Source: Verrucomicrobiota bacterium
GTDB lineage: Bacteria; Verrucomicrobiota; Verrucomicrobiia; Limisphaerales; J093
Direction: 5' to 3'
DNA: 60,668 nt
Assembly (NCBI GenBank): GCA_029556615.1
Contig: JAKQDD010000122.1
Location: forward strand, 1 to 60,668
Shown: positions 1 through 7,780 of the stretch, one piece after another
Numbering within the stretch: position 1 is the stretch's first letter
How the letters are laid out: every line of letters starts with the position of its first letter
Made by a program: the position numbers and the translations under genes
The notes under the pieces: generated by a model
Told to the model about the DNA's origin: nothing
The model's database searches: none
What the model saw: only the letters and a program-made list of their open reading frames with translations

Positions 1-1
1 C

Positions 2-76
2 GACTTCACCGATGAGTCCACTATCGTTGAGGATGCTCCGCGTTTTGCGGGCGATGCCCTCAAGCTGGTCAGGTAG
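2..76 (+). CDS. 3' end of an unknown gene (partial)
   Basis: An open frame enters from the left edge and ends at a TAG, giving only the last 24 residues (from DFTDES to LVR). Third positions are GC-rich as in neighbouring genes, so it is probably the C-terminus of a real gene that starts outside the window. No function can be read from this fragment. Confidence 0.5.
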   Translation, partial: DFTDESTIVEDAPRFAGDALKLVR

Positions 77-88
77 AAGCCATTCCTA

Positions 89-137
89 TTTTGATGCAAC
101 CGGGGGATTTTTGATGCAAGCAGCGTTTTTGATGCAA
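89..137. repeat. Three iterated TTTTTGATGCAA-like motifs
   Basis: The core TTGATGCAA occurs at 91, 111 and 129, each preceded by extra T residues, in the short gap between two convergently transcribed genes. The spacing is 20 and 18 nt. It may be a terminator-like or protein-binding array; nothing else explains it. Confidence 0.5.
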
Positions 138-166
138 AGCCCCCTCCAGTCCGTGACCTGCTTCAA

Positions 167-1081
167 CTAGCGTAGCCTGTCCACCAGGAACGTCTCCCCT
201 CGCACGAGTCGCTCAAGCTGCTCCAGTAGCAGCCGGTAGGTACACAGCGCCTCGACCTGTCCCGGAGGGAAGCTCGTCGCGGTCTCGTCGTAGGTTTTCG
301 CCTGGACCTCCAACACTTCAACGCGGGCCCGTACGGCCTCCATGACGATGTGGAGGCTCGCGTCAGGTCGTGGGGTGGTCGTCGGTGCAGGTGCCGTGAC
401 CTGCGCGCGCACCTCCGCGTACATGGGGTCCGCGCGCAGGAAGACCGGTTCGAGGTAGACCTCGAACCGGTCCTCGGACCGTGCAGCCGAGAGGATGCGC
501 GACCCGGCCGGAGACCGGGGGTCCATGAGCGCGGCGCACAGGCTGCGTCGCAGCAGGGTCTTGGTGTCGTTGTTCTCCACGCACTGGGTGGCCCGACGCT
601 TCGTCGCGGCAAGGTCCACCTGCGCGATGGCGATGAGGCGGTTTAGGTTCGACCACGTGCTCTTGTTGTTGACCTCAAGGTGCTGCACCTCGGCGGGGAG
701 GTTCTCCTCGGGTTTCGGGTGCTTCTTGGCCGACTCCAGCGCCGATAGGGTGCTCGACGCAGACTCGATACTCTCCGAGTCGACGAGCGCGTCGAGGGGG
801 TCCGAGTAGCCCTCCGAGTCGACCTGGGCCTGGGCCTCGGTGATGACCGTGCGCACGATACGCTCAGCCTTCCCGTAGCGGTCAGGGGCACAGATCGCCA
901 CGCAGCCGAGCGCGGTGATGTGCCAGAGATCCTCGCCGTTTTGGGCGCGACGCTTGAGCTTGGTGGCCGTCTGGAGACCGTCCTCCAACAAGGCGCGGGC
1001 GTCCGCGTAGGAGGTGTTGGGGGGTGCGATGCGCTGCTGGTAGCGCTGGATCGCATGGTCGGTGATGTTGAAATGGATCAT
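167..1081 (-). CDS. Hypothetical protein with DUF4258-like N-terminus
   Basis: 304 aa. The first ~75 residues contain FNITDHAIQRYQQRI and later LWHITALGCVAICAPD, resembling small DUF4258-type domains, but this is a weak match by eye. The rest is charged and without a recognised motif. The start ATG follows a short leader with AGGA, downstream of one arm of a divergent promoter. It ends in TAG and converges on the gene entering from the left edge. Function unknown. Confidence 0.6.
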   Translation of the reverse strand: MIHFNITDHAIQRYQQRIAPPNTSYADARALLEDGLQTATKLKRRAQNGEDLWHITALGCVAICAPDRYGKAERIVRTVITEAQAQVDSEGYSDPLDALVDSESIESASSTLSALESAKKHPKPEENLPAEVQHLEVNNKSTWSNLNRLIAIAQVDLAATKRRATQCVENNDTKTLLRRSLCAALMDPRSPAGSRILSAARSEDRFEVYLEPVFLRADPMYAEVRAQVTAPAPTTTPRPDASLHIVMEAVRARVEVLEVQAKTYDETATSFPPGQVEALCTYRLLLEQLERLVRGETFLVDRLR

Positions 1082-1140
1082 TGTGGGTTCCTACTCTGCC
1101 GCTCAGCTCGGATTCGAGCTGAGCGGCGGCTTCCTCGTGT
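1082..1140. promoter_or_regulatory. Divergent promoter inside a 12-bp inverted repeat
   Basis: Arms GCCGCTCAGCTC (1098-1109) and its complement (1116-1127) flank a 6-nt spacer. Each arm carries one TCAGCTC -35-like box. The plus copy lies 28 nt before ATG 1141 (leaderless spacing); the minus copy lies 31 nt before ATG 1081, leaving a short leader with AGGA. Confidence 0.65.
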
Positions 1141-2016
1141 ATGTCCTCTCTGCCGAACGACACCTACATCGAACGCGTGCTGGAGCTCCAGCCTGGAACG
1201 CTTCGCGTCCACCGACAGAAACCTGAGATATCTCCCCCGGAGCTCACCGTCCTTTTGCACCTCGTCGAGCTATACCCCTGGCTCCTTGAGGTAGCGGAAG
1301 CTCGCTTCAACGCGGTGGAGGCCCGGAGGATCCTCGTGCGCGAGAGCCTCGCGCTGCCCCCGAACGCGAGTCCCGCGGACCAGGAGGCGAACCGCCTGCT
1401 TCGGGAAGGCGTCGCCGAAGCCCTGGTGGCCGCGGTGCCGGCCTCGGTGCCGACTCCAGCTCCGGCCGCCCCGAGGGGGCTTGACTTCGACGTCCCAGGC
1501 CCAGATCCGGGGCTCAACCCCGAGCCCCACAACCCCGTCAAGGTGCTCAGCCGGCCTCCCAACCGTGACGACGTCCTGCACGTCTACACGGACGGGGCCT
1601 GTCAAGGCAACCCAGGCCCGATGGGGATCGGGGTGGTGCTGCTCGACCGCCTCCCGCGCGCCAACCCGCCACGGCGTGAGCTCTCGGAGGGGATCGGACG
1701 CGGCACCAACAACGTCGCGGAGCTCACCGCGGTGTTGCGGGGACTGGAGGCCATCCACCCGCAGCACCGGGGACGTCCTGTGGTCGTGTACAGCGACTCC
1801 ACCTACGTGATCGGGGTCCTGGCACGGGGGTGGACCGCCAAGGCCAACACGGACCTGGTGGACCGCATCCGGCAGAAGATCGAGGAGTTCGCGGAGGTCT
1901 ACTTCGTCAAGGTGCCCGCCCACAGTGGGGTGATGGAGAACGAGCGTGCCGACCTGCTGGCCAAGCGGGGCGTGACTGCAAATTCTCAGCTCCCATCGGG
2001 CCGGTCACCTCGATAG
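1141..2016 (+). CDS. rnhA: Ribonuclease HI with N-terminal extension
   Basis: 291 aa. The C-terminal ~145 residues are a type 1 RNase H domain, which degrades the RNA strand of RNA:DNA hybrids, for example during primer removal. Active-site residues are visible: D151 in YTDGACQGNPGP, E194 in NVAELTAV, D219 in YSDSTYV, H261 in VPAHSG and D271 in NERAD. The first ~140 residues are an unrecognised helical region with a proline/alanine-rich linker. The start is set by a leaderless promoter 28 nt upstream. Stop is TAG. Confidence 0.9.
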   Translation: MSSLPNDTYIERVLELQPGTLRVHRQKPEISPPELTVLLHLVELYPWLLEVAEARFNAVEARRILVRESLALPPNASPADQEANRLLREGVAEALVAAVPASVPTPAPAAPRGLDFDVPGPDPGLNPEPHNPVKVLSRPPNRDDVLHVYTDGACQGNPGPMGIGVVLLDRLPRANPPRRELSEGIGRGTNNVAELTAVLRGLEAIHPQHRGRPVVVYSDSTYVIGVLARGWTAKANTDLVDRIRQKIEEFAEVYFVKVPAHSGVMENERADLLAKRGVTANSQLPSGRSPR

Positions 2017-2179
2017 AGGGTTAGGTTCCACAGCTTCAGCGCAAGTGACACAGGCGCGCGGGGTGACCGTTCAAGTCGAGTGCGTCATCGGCTTGGGCAA
2101 AAGCCCCGAAGCTCACGAGAAAACGACCCGACGCAGGGCCTCTATTTCGGTGGTGTGTCTACCGGTGGAACCTCTCTTT

Positions 2180-2216
2180 TCAGCTCCGATGTCTTCTGAC
2201 TTATCGACTCATCCCC
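2180..2216 (+). promoter_or_regulatory. Leaderless promoter for the 2217 gene
   Basis: -35-like TCAGCTCCGA at 2180-2189, -10-like TCGACT at 2204-2209, 27 nt to the ATG; no Shine-Dalgarno. The 163-nt stretch before it (2017-2179) holds nothing recognisable. Confidence 0.75.
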
Positions 2217-2504
2217 ATGAGCAACACACCAGACCACTCGGTAGCAAACGAAGTGATGAGCCGCCTCATCCAGCGCGCGATCGGGCTGTCCCGCGAGCGC
2301 GGGTTGAGCGCGGAGGCTCTCAACCAGGGTGGGTGGAAGACCTGCCTGGATGACGCCTTCGACCTCATTGACCACGCACCATTCGCGGACCGGGAGGCCC
2401 TCTCGACGGCCTTCTCGGCGGCGGTGGACGCGTCGAGGGACGCCATGCGGGAGCGGATCGCCCTCCTGCGGGCGCAGGAGGCCAAGGCCGCTACCTCTGC
2501 TTGA
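2217..2504 (+). CDS. Hypothetical protein
   Basis: 95 aa, predicted largely helical, with no recognised domain. Its ATG sits exactly 27 nt after a TCAGCTCCGA box, so the transcript should start at the initiation codon. Its last 14 nt overlap the convergent RNA ligase gene. Confidence 0.7.
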   Translation: MSNTPDHSVANEVMSRLIQRAIGLSRERGLSAEALNQGGWKTCLDDAFDLIDHAPFADREALSTAFSAAVDASRDAMRERIALLRAQEAKAATSA

Positions 2505-3192
2505 GGTACTTTCCGGGCTCGAAGCCCGGCCGCACCATCTTGAAGCGGTGCGTGAGGTACTTGCCGTCGCCCACCTTGAGGTATAGACCCTCTTGGGGGT
2601 CGATCTTCGACCAGCTTGACGGTCGACACGCGAGTTGGGCCAGGTGCTCGTACGTGAGCGCGCGTCGCTCGATGAGCTCGGGCATCGTGAACCCCACCTG
2701 CGCGAGGAGCCAGCGGGCTTCAAGCGGGTCGAGGTAGCGGCCCGCTTCGGGGTCGTAGAGGTCGAAGGCGACGAACGGGCAGCGCTTCACGCGGGCGGCC
2801 TCGTAGCGCGTCCCGTGGGTCATGACGAGCCACTCCCCGCAGACCGCGACCGGGGCGCCGGCGAGCTCCTGGAGGCGACGCAGCTTGTCCGCCTGCTGGT
2901 AGGCGTAGTTCCACGCGGGGGCGAACTGCCGCTTGGCCTCCGTGCGCGCGACGTATCCCTTGCGCAGGATGTGGTCGCGGTTCCGAATGATCACCTGGTC
3001 CTCGTCGAGGGTCATCCCGAGGAACGCGCCGTCCATCTTCTCCTCAATGGTGAGTCGAGGAGAAGAGAAGATCACCTGCGCGTCCTGCTCGGACGCCACG
3101 CAGTCGCCCCGACCGGTGTTCGGCTGGAACGGCAGGTGAGGGGTCGACGGGAACTCGGGGAGCAGTCTCTTCTCTCTCTCGAACGGGCGCAT
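2491..3192 (-). CDS. RNA ligase (Rnl2-like nucleotidyltransferase)
   Basis: 233 aa. Covalent nucleotidyltransferase motifs are in order: motif I EEKMDGAF with the adenylated lysine at K52, a motif IV-like EGLYLKV, and motif V HRFKMVRPGF near the C-terminus; VAFDLYD fits motif III/IIIa. It should join RNA ends in an ATP-dependent reaction, for example repairing phage or host tRNAs cut by defence nucleases. Length suits a compact Rnl2-type ligase without an appended C-terminal domain. A leaderless promoter defines the start. A second RNA ligase lies at 29641. Confidence 0.85.
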   Translation of the reverse strand: MRPFEREKRLLPEFPSTPHLPFQPNTGRGDCVASEQDAQVIFSSPRLTIEEKMDGAFLGMTLDEDQVIIRNRDHILRKGYVARTEAKRQFAPAWNYAYQQADKLRRLQELAGAPVAVCGEWLVMTHGTRYEAARVKRCPFVAFDLYDPEAGRYLDPLEARWLLAQVGFTMPELIERRALTYEHLAQLACRPSSWSKIDPQEGLYLKVGDGKYLTHRFKMVRPGFEPGKYLKQR

Positions 3193-3229
3193 GAGACGAT
3201 CTCGAAGCCTGCGGGGGACATCGAGCTGT
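3193..3229 (-). promoter_or_regulatory. Leaderless promoter for the RNA ligase
   Basis: ACAGCTCGAT on the minus strand at 3220-3229, then 27 nt to ATG 3192, with -10-like TCGAGA. Confidence 0.7.
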
Positions 3230-3346
3230 CACACGGCCTAAACGGGGCCGCAGGACTCGCCGTAGGCTCCTTGGGGCGAGCTGCGTCGTGTGGGCCCCCT
3301 TCTGTACCTACACTTCCGAGGGGGGTTGTACCTCAACGTCCTCCGT

Positions 3347-3505
3347 ATGGAGGAGTACACGCCGTCGCACACACATGGCCGCCTCTACGGGATGCGTGAG
3401 GTGGGCTGCCGCGACGGGTGGGACGACCTCAGCGAGGAGGAGATCACGCAGTTTCGCGAGCTTCACCGAGAAGCGAGGGTGGGATCCACGGCCACTAGGG
3501 CCTGA
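3347..3505 (+). CDS. Small hypothetical protein
   Basis: 52 aa from ATG 3347 (MEEYTPSHTHGRLYGM...). The same frame is open upstream to about 3290, but no motif-type promoter or clear ribosome site fixes a start. The C-terminus overlaps the convergent M23-Nudix gene by 43 nt. Acidic, no recognised domain; coding status is moderate. Confidence 0.45.
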   Translation: MEEYTPSHTHGRLYGMREVGCRDGWDDLSEEEITQFRELHREARVGSTATRA

Positions 3506-4362
3506 AGGATGGCGCGGGTCATCGACCCCGCCAGGTCCATCGAGAGGGCGTCGGTCGGCGCGACCCACATGGCGGCCTCGTGCTCTGGGGAGGGGAAGGC
3601 GCGAAGCTCCCCTCCCTCGATGACTCCGTGGACCGCGTGGACGTCGAACCAACCCGTACGGTAGGCCCCCGCGTAGGAGCGGAACCGCACCTCCAGCCCT
3701 GTCTCCTCGCGCACCTCGCGACGCAGCGCGTCCGGTAGGGACTCCCCCTCTTCGACCTGCCCGCCCGGCAGCGAGAGGCCGGGCATGTTGCGGTCGTGCA
3801 GGTAGCGTCGGAGCAGCAGGACCTTCCCCTCGTCGTCTCGCAGCACTACGACGCCGGCCGGCACGATGCCGTCGGGACAGAGCGCGCCGCGCAGGAGGTC
3901 GGTGGGGTCGCGGAGCGCAGCGGGCTGCGCCTCGCCGGGTCGCCACCAGACCGCCGCTCGCGTGCCCGTGGCGTAGAGCTCCAGGTGGAGCATGGAGGCT
4001 GGGTTGGGGTACGACTTGCCCGGCCGCTCCCGCAGCACCTGACGGACTACGCCGACAGGGTCTCCGGCCAGCAGGTGGTCTCCCACCTTGACGGCCGCCT
4101 CGACCTCGCCGTAGAGCACCACACCGCTCGCCCCTTCCACCAACACGGCAGCGGTCTGGTTCCACCAGGGAGACTCAGCCCCTCCGGTGAAGCATAGGTC
4201 GATGGCGACGACCACACCGTCCTCCACAGCCACTACTAGCTGGTCCACAGGGGCGTAGAGGTCTACTCCGGTGTGAACGTCGTGCGTCCGAACGGCCCCG
4301 AACGCACCTTGGCCGTTTGGTAGGATGGGGTAACGATCGGCGAGAGGCCAGCACCAGGTCAT
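3463..4362 (-). CDS. M23-like domain fused to a Nudix hydrolase
   Basis: 299 aa from the promoter-defined ATG (MTWCWPLADRYPILP). The N-terminal half resembles a lysostaphin-type M23 peptidase fold (FGAVRTHDVHTGVDLYAP, later LLAGDPVG and LHLELY). The C-terminal half is a Nudix domain with a full box, GGQVEEGESLPDALRREVRE followed by ETGL, matching Gx5Ex7REUxEExGU, so it should hydrolyse a nucleoside-diphosphate-linked substrate. No signal peptide is seen, which argues against a secreted lysin. The pairing is unusual. Either a cytoplasmic fused enzyme or a gene fusion is possible. Confidence 0.75.
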   Translation of the reverse strand: MTWCWPLADRYPILPNGQGAFGAVRTHDVHTGVDLYAPVDQLVVAVEDGVVVAIDLCFTGGAESPWWNQTAAVLVEGASGVVLYGEVEAAVKVGDHLLAGDPVGVVRQVLRERPGKSYPNPASMLHLELYATGTRAAVWWRPGEAQPAALRDPTDLLRGALCPDGIVPAGVVVLRDDEGKVLLLRRYLHDRNMPGLSLPGGQVEEGESLPDALRREVREETGLEVRFRSYAGAYRTGWFDVHAVHGVIEGGELRAFPSPEHEAAMWVAPTDALSMDLAGSMTRAILQALVAVDPTLASR

Positions 4363-4436
4363 GCCCTCTAGTACCATGTTGCGGGCCCACCAGAGCTGTT
4401 CAGCTCCGTCTCGCCTCTGTTCTGGCAGGCAAGGGC
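4363..4436. promoter_or_regulatory. Overlapping divergent leaderless promoters
   Basis: Minus box ACAGCTCTGG (4390-4399) abuts plus box TCAGCTCCGT (4400-4409). Each is exactly 27 nt from its ATG (4362 minus, 4437 plus), so two back-to-back promoters share one centre. Confidence 0.75.
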
Positions 4437-4919
4437 ATGCTGAAGCACCTCGCTCTGACCCTTGGGATCCTCCTGTTGCCCGCAACCTCCGCGGCCAAGC
4501 CCGTGCTGGGGGCGGCCATCGGGGTGGGGGAGTACATGAACCTGCCTGGGCCTCCGGTCCATGCGGGCGTCTATGCTTCGGGCGGCCTGTGGGCGGCCTT
4601 CGACATAAGAAAGGTCACCATCACCCCGCAGCTTGCGGTTGAGGTGGCCCCGGAGACCCGCCAATGGGGCTTCATCCCCACGCTCACCGCGGACTTCCCC
4701 GTCCATGCGCGCGTGGGGATCGACCTCATCGCGATGCTCATGCACAACCAGACGGACTCCGACTGGGATCACGCGGAGCTCCTGCTTGGAGGTGGCCCTG
4801 GCCTGTCGATCTACCTCGGTTCCTGGACCCTTCAACCCAACGTGATCGTCCTGTACAACTTCATGACCAGCGGGGCCGCGCTCTTCCCTGGCATGGGGTT
4901 GGCGCGCACTCTCGACTAG
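4437..4919 (+). CDS. Secreted, outer-membrane-like protein
   Basis: 160 aa. The N-terminus MLKHLALTLGILLLPATSAA is a clear Sec signal peptide with an Ala-x-Ala-type cleavage site. The mature part alternates polar and apolar residues with many glycines (GVYASGGLWAAFDI, ITPQLAVEV, GIDLIAML), suggesting beta strands of a small barrel or lipocalin-like fold. The frame is open further upstream, but the promoter and signal peptide both support ATG 4437. It might alter the infected cell's envelope, which would imply a Gram-negative host. Inference only. Confidence 0.7.
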   Translation: MLKHLALTLGILLLPATSAAKPVLGAAIGVGEYMNLPGPPVHAGVYASGGLWAAFDIRKVTITPQLAVEVAPETRQWGFIPTLTADFPVHARVGIDLIAMLMHNQTDSDWDHAELLLGGGPGLSIYLGSWTLQPNVIVLYNFMTSGAALFPGMGLARTLD

Positions 4920-4920
4920 G

Positions 4921-4957
4921 TCAGCTCCAGAACAGGTATGGTCATCGACTTGCTGTC
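4921..4957 (+). promoter_or_regulatory. Leaderless promoter for the 4958 gene
   Basis: TCAGCTCCAG at 4921-4930 immediately after the previous stop, -10-like TCGACT, 27 nt to ATG. Confidence 0.75.
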
Positions 4958-5161
4958 ATGAGCCACTGTAAGCACTCGCACCATCCCCACACCAACACCC
5001 ACCTCCCCCTTGGGGTCGTGCTCGGTGCCCTTGTCGTGTGCGCGACCTGCGGGATCCACCTGTGCGGGGACGAGATCGCAGCGATGATGGAGGTCCTGCG
5101 GCTGCTCCCGCAGGCGCTGCTTCATGCGCGAGTTCAGGCGCGGCTACGCGCCCAACGCTAG
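4958..5161 (+). CDS. Small His/Cys-rich protein with a hydrophobic segment
   Basis: 67 aa. The start MSHCKHSHHPHTNTH is unusually rich in histidine, followed by a short hydrophobic stretch (LPLGVVLGALVVCATCGIHL) with a CxxC-like pair and two more cysteines. It could bind metal at a membrane. The start is chosen from the 27-nt promoter spacing; TAG stop. It overlaps the convergent gene by 18 nt. Confidence 0.6.
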   Translation: MSHCKHSHHPHTNTHLPLGVVLGALVVCATCGIHLCGDEIAAMMEVLRLLPQALLHARVQARLRAQR

Positions 5162-6040
5162 CCCCGCGTCCTCCAGGGAGACGTACCGCCCTCCGACCTG
5201 GAGACGGTCGAAGTAGAAGGCGAACTCGGTCTCGGGGACACTCAGGCGCTCCAGCCAGAGGCGGAAGTAGCGGTCGAGCGCCGCTCTACGCTCGTGCGTT
5301 CGCGCGTGGTGCAGGAGGAAGTCCTTGCGGTTCTGCACCTTGTCGGCGCGGAGCATGTCGTTGACCTCCTCGATCGGCGACAGGTGAATGTCGTCGGCCC
5401 CGCGGATCTCCCGGCGCGACAGGGTGGCGTTGGCGATGTTGCGGTACTCCAGCGTAAGTGCGATCACCGACGGTGAGATCCGGTCGTCGCGGACCATCGC
5501 GTCGATCTCGCAGAAGTTCTTGTGCAGGTCGTCGTCCGACTGGAACATCGGGTGGAGGCAGTAGGCGCGCTGCGCGTCCTGGCTCGCCTTGATCCCGCGC
5601 AGCACCGCGAGCCCCTCGTCGATGTGGTTCATGTAGGGGACCTGGGACCGCTCGGCGGCCTTGTCATCGTAGTACTTGGAGATGAGGCGGTACTCGGGCC
5701 ACTCGACGTGGCGGGCTGCCATGTGGAAGGCTACCCTGATGTGGTTGAGGTATCCCTCGATGTTGCAGTCGGGCACCGTGAGAACGGGATGCTCGCTTCC
5801 TCGTAAGAAGTCCGACGTGTAGCCCTGCCTCCGGTGTGGAGCGTAGGTGTAGACAGTCTGGTAGGTCGTCCCGACGCCGCGAAGCAGCACACGACAGCCC
5901 CACTCGACGCCGTTCTCTACGAGGGGCTCGACGTCCTTCGACATGAGGACGAACCCGTCCGCGAGCACCTGATGGGCACGGGCCATGAGGTACTGGCGAG
6001 CTTCGTCGCGGTCTACAGCGTTCATGTTGAACCGGGTCAT
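5144..6040 (-). CDS. Hypothetical protein, possible HD-like hydrolase
   Basis: 298 aa from MTRFNMNAVDRDEARQYL. The segment PYMNHIDEGLAVL followed by AYCLHPMFQSDDDL has the histidine/aspartate spacing seen in some phage HD-type phosphohydrolases, but a strict HD motif is not visible, so the assignment is tentative. The start overlaps the upstream stop by ATGA, so the two genes are translationally coupled. A longer frame reaching 6088 is less likely. Confidence 0.6.
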   Translation of the reverse strand: MTRFNMNAVDRDEARQYLMARAHQVLADGFVLMSKDVEPLVENGVEWGCRVLLRGVGTTYQTVYTYAPHRRQGYTSDFLRGSEHPVLTVPDCNIEGYLNHIRVAFHMAARHVEWPEYRLISKYYDDKAAERSQVPYMNHIDEGLAVLRGIKASQDAQRAYCLHPMFQSDDDLHKNFCEIDAMVRDDRISPSVIALTLEYRNIANATLSRREIRGADDIHLSPIEEVNDMLRADKVQNRKDFLLHHARTHERRAALDRYFRLWLERLSVPETEFAFYFDRLQVGGRYVSLEDAGLALGA

Positions 6041-6351
6041 GCGGCGATCCTGTCGTCCATCGGGTTGTCCATCGGGTTGTTCTTCCACTGGCCCGCCTCG
6101 ACTCCCTGGCGGAGCCAGGCGTCGAACTCCGCGTGTAGGCTGGAGTTGGCCATCTTCTCGTCATCTCGTCGCATGTTGCGATCCTTGCGGAACTCCTCCC
6201 AGCGGGGGCTGAGCCACAGCATGAAGGTGACGGCGTTCAGGAAGCCCGGCCGCTCGTCGACATCCTCGTCGGGCTTACGCGGGGTGGGGTCGAGGCCGAG
6301 CGCCTGGGCGCACAGCACCCAGCGGGGATTCAGGGCAGGAGACTGGGACAT
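6037..6351 (-). CDS. Hypothetical protein
   Basis: 104 aa with no recognised domain; near the C-terminus the short repeat NPMDNPMDD is seen, matching the DNA repeat around 6050-6080. First gene of a two-gene unit with the 5144-6040 gene (ATGA overlap). A leaderless promoter lies 27 nt upstream. Confidence 0.65.
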   Translation of the reverse strand: MSQSPALNPRWVLCAQALGLDPTPRKPDEDVDERPGFLNAVTFMLWLSPRWEEFRKDRNMRRDDEKMANSSLHAEFDAWLRQGVEAGQWKNNPMDNPMDDRIAA

Positions 6352-6388
6352 GCAAGCAAGGCGAGGTCGAGATGAGGATCGGAGCTGA
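6352..6388 (-). promoter_or_regulatory. Leaderless promoter for the 6351 gene
   Basis: TCAGCTCCGA on the minus strand (6379-6388), 27 nt to ATG 6351. Confidence 0.7.
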
Positions 6389-6400
6389 CCACTCCGTACG

Positions 6401-6706
6401 CTAGCGCTCGGGCAGCACGAACCCCCTCCGGTGCAGCACGCTGAAGGGTCCCGCCCAGGGAAGGGGCTTCGCCCTCGGCTCGGCCGGCGCGCAGCCGGCG
6501 CAGAGCCCGCCGTAGCCCTCCACGACGTGCGTGGTGAGGACGTCCCTCGTGCAGGTGACGCACCCGAGCGGGAGCGTGTAGTCCCAGCAGCGGCCCTCCT
6601 TCTCGGTCTCGTCGCGGGCGATCCTTACTCCCATCGTGAGGAGCACGATGGAGTCGAGGCTGTCGAGGGGTACGTTGACATGTTCGGGAGGAGTCTTGTC
6701 GCGCAT
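6401..6706 (-). CDS. Putative zinc-binding small protein
   Basis: 101 aa. Two CxxC pairs (CVTC and CAGC) about 20 residues apart suggest a zinc ribbon. No close family is recognised. No canonical phage promoter box is spaced for this start. TAG stop. Confidence 0.6.
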   Translation of the reverse strand: MRDKTPPEHVNVPLDSLDSIVLLTMGVRIARDETEKEGRCWDYTLPLGCVTCTRDVLTTHVVEGYGGLCAGCAPAEPRAKPLPWAGPFSVLHRRGFVLPER

Positions 6707-6728
6707 GTCGTAGCCTACCCGCGAATCC

Positions 6729-6765
6729 TCAGCTCCGATCCATGCAGTGGATTCGACCTCCCTGC
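6729..6765 (+). promoter_or_regulatory. Leaderless promoter for the 6766 gene
   Basis: TCAGCTCCGA at 6729-6738, -10-like TCGACC at 6753-6758, 27 nt to ATG. Confidence 0.75.
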
Positions 6766-7170
6766 ATGACGATCCCGAACATCAATCAGTTTCCCAGGTG
6801 CGACGCGGCACGTCGCACCTGGCTGGCCTCTCTCCAGGTAGGGCATGAGGTCCTCTGGATACGCTCGGACGGCCCGCTGGTGGTCAAGGTGTCTTCGCTG
6901 GGCGGTGGGGTCCTCACGGTAGACTCTCCGCTCATCCCGCGCGGGCCTCGCCGGCAGTTCACCCCGAAGACGGGGATCGGCAAGGCGGGACAGTACTCGA
7001 CGGACGGCTACATCCTGCCCGTCAACGAGGAGACCAAGCGGGAGGCCGAGCGCATGCGCCACTGCAAGGAGGTTCGCGCGAAGCTCCACCGCATGTTCTG
7101 GGGCAACGTCCCAGACGACAAGATCGAGCAGATCGAGGCGATCCTAGGGGATCAACTCAAGGCCGACTAG
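6766..7170 (+). CDS. Hypothetical protein
   Basis: 134 aa. The N-terminal half is strand-rich (GHEVLWIRSDGPLVVKVSSL) and the C-terminal half helical and charged. No family recognised. The promoter places the start at MTIPNINQF, although the frame is open slightly upstream. Confidence 0.65.
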   Translation: MTIPNINQFPRCDAARRTWLASLQVGHEVLWIRSDGPLVVKVSSLGGGVLTVDSPLIPRGPRRQFTPKTGIGKAGQYSTDGYILPVNEETKREAERMRHCKEVRAKLHRMFWGNVPDDKIEQIEAILGDQLKAD

Positions 7171-7194
7171 CTCCAACCCAAAGAGAGGTGTCCT

Positions 7195-7464
7195 GTGTCC
7201 CAGAAGCGCTACCCTGTCCCCTGCGCGAGCGACCCCATCCGGATCGCTCGCACCATCCTTACAGGGGACATCTCTGCCGCGCGGGACCTCGCGTTCCGCA
7301 TGGGGCGCATGAGCTTCACCTCGGCGGAGTGCCGCGCGGTCACCGGAGCCTGCAAGGAGGCGAACCGTCGATGGGGTTCTGACCTCTTCATGGAGGAGTT
7401 CCTCTGGCCGGAACTCAGCTCCACTTCTGGGGTTCGTTCCGACTCGTTGTCATGCACGCCATGA
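7195..7464 (+). CDS. Hypothetical protein (GTG start)
   Basis: 89 aa. GTG start preceded by AGAGAGG at suitable spacing, so it is read from a leadered message, probably with the 6766 gene. No domain recognised. Its 3' end contains the promoter and first codons of the next gene. Confidence 0.6.
   Translation: MSQKRYPVPCASDPIRIARTILTGDISAARDLAFRMGRMSFTSAECRAVTGACKEANRRWGSDLFMEEFLWPELSSTSGVRSDSLSCTP
7415..7451 (+). promoter_or_regulatory. Leaderless promoter inside the previous gene
   Basis: TCAGCTCCAC at 7415-7424, -10-like CCGACT, 27 nt to ATG 7452; it lies within the end of the 7195 gene. Confidence 0.7.
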
Positions 7465-7772
7465 CGACCCTCAAGCCGGCTCGCCGCACCCTCATCAACG
7501 ATAGCATCGCTCGCGCCGGCCTGGACGGCAACGGCCGGTTCGAGAAGGTAGGTGCGGCGTTCTCCGCGGCGGTTGAGGTGATGCGCCGTCACGGCGTTGA
7601 GATCGCCGAGACGGTGAGCCTACTGGAGACCGACCAGGGGCGCTGCACGGTGCGGATCGCGATGAGCAACCCCGCCGACGCCTTCTCTCCCACGGAGATC
7701 AAGAACTCCGTGCTGTCCCTCCAGTGGACGCGCCTGGATGCGCGCTTCGAGGTTGTTGGTTACCTCTCGTAA
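7452..7772 (+). CDS. Hypothetical protein
   Basis: 106 aa, mixed alpha/beta, no recognised domain. ATG 7452 matches promoter spacing; a second in-frame ATG lies three codons on. It overlaps the preceding gene by 13 nt and ends in TAA. Confidence 0.65.
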   Translation: MHAMTTLKPARRTLINDSIARAGLDGNGRFEKVGAAFSAAVEVMRRHGVEIAETVSLLETDQGRCTVRIAMSNPADAFSPTEIKNSVLSLQWTRLDARFEVVGYLS

Positions 7773-7780
7773 GGACCCCC

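Noticed and set aside
4664..5161. Longer open frame upstream of the 4958 gene
   Set aside because: It overlaps the secreted-protein gene in another frame; the promoter and codon pattern support only the part from 4958.
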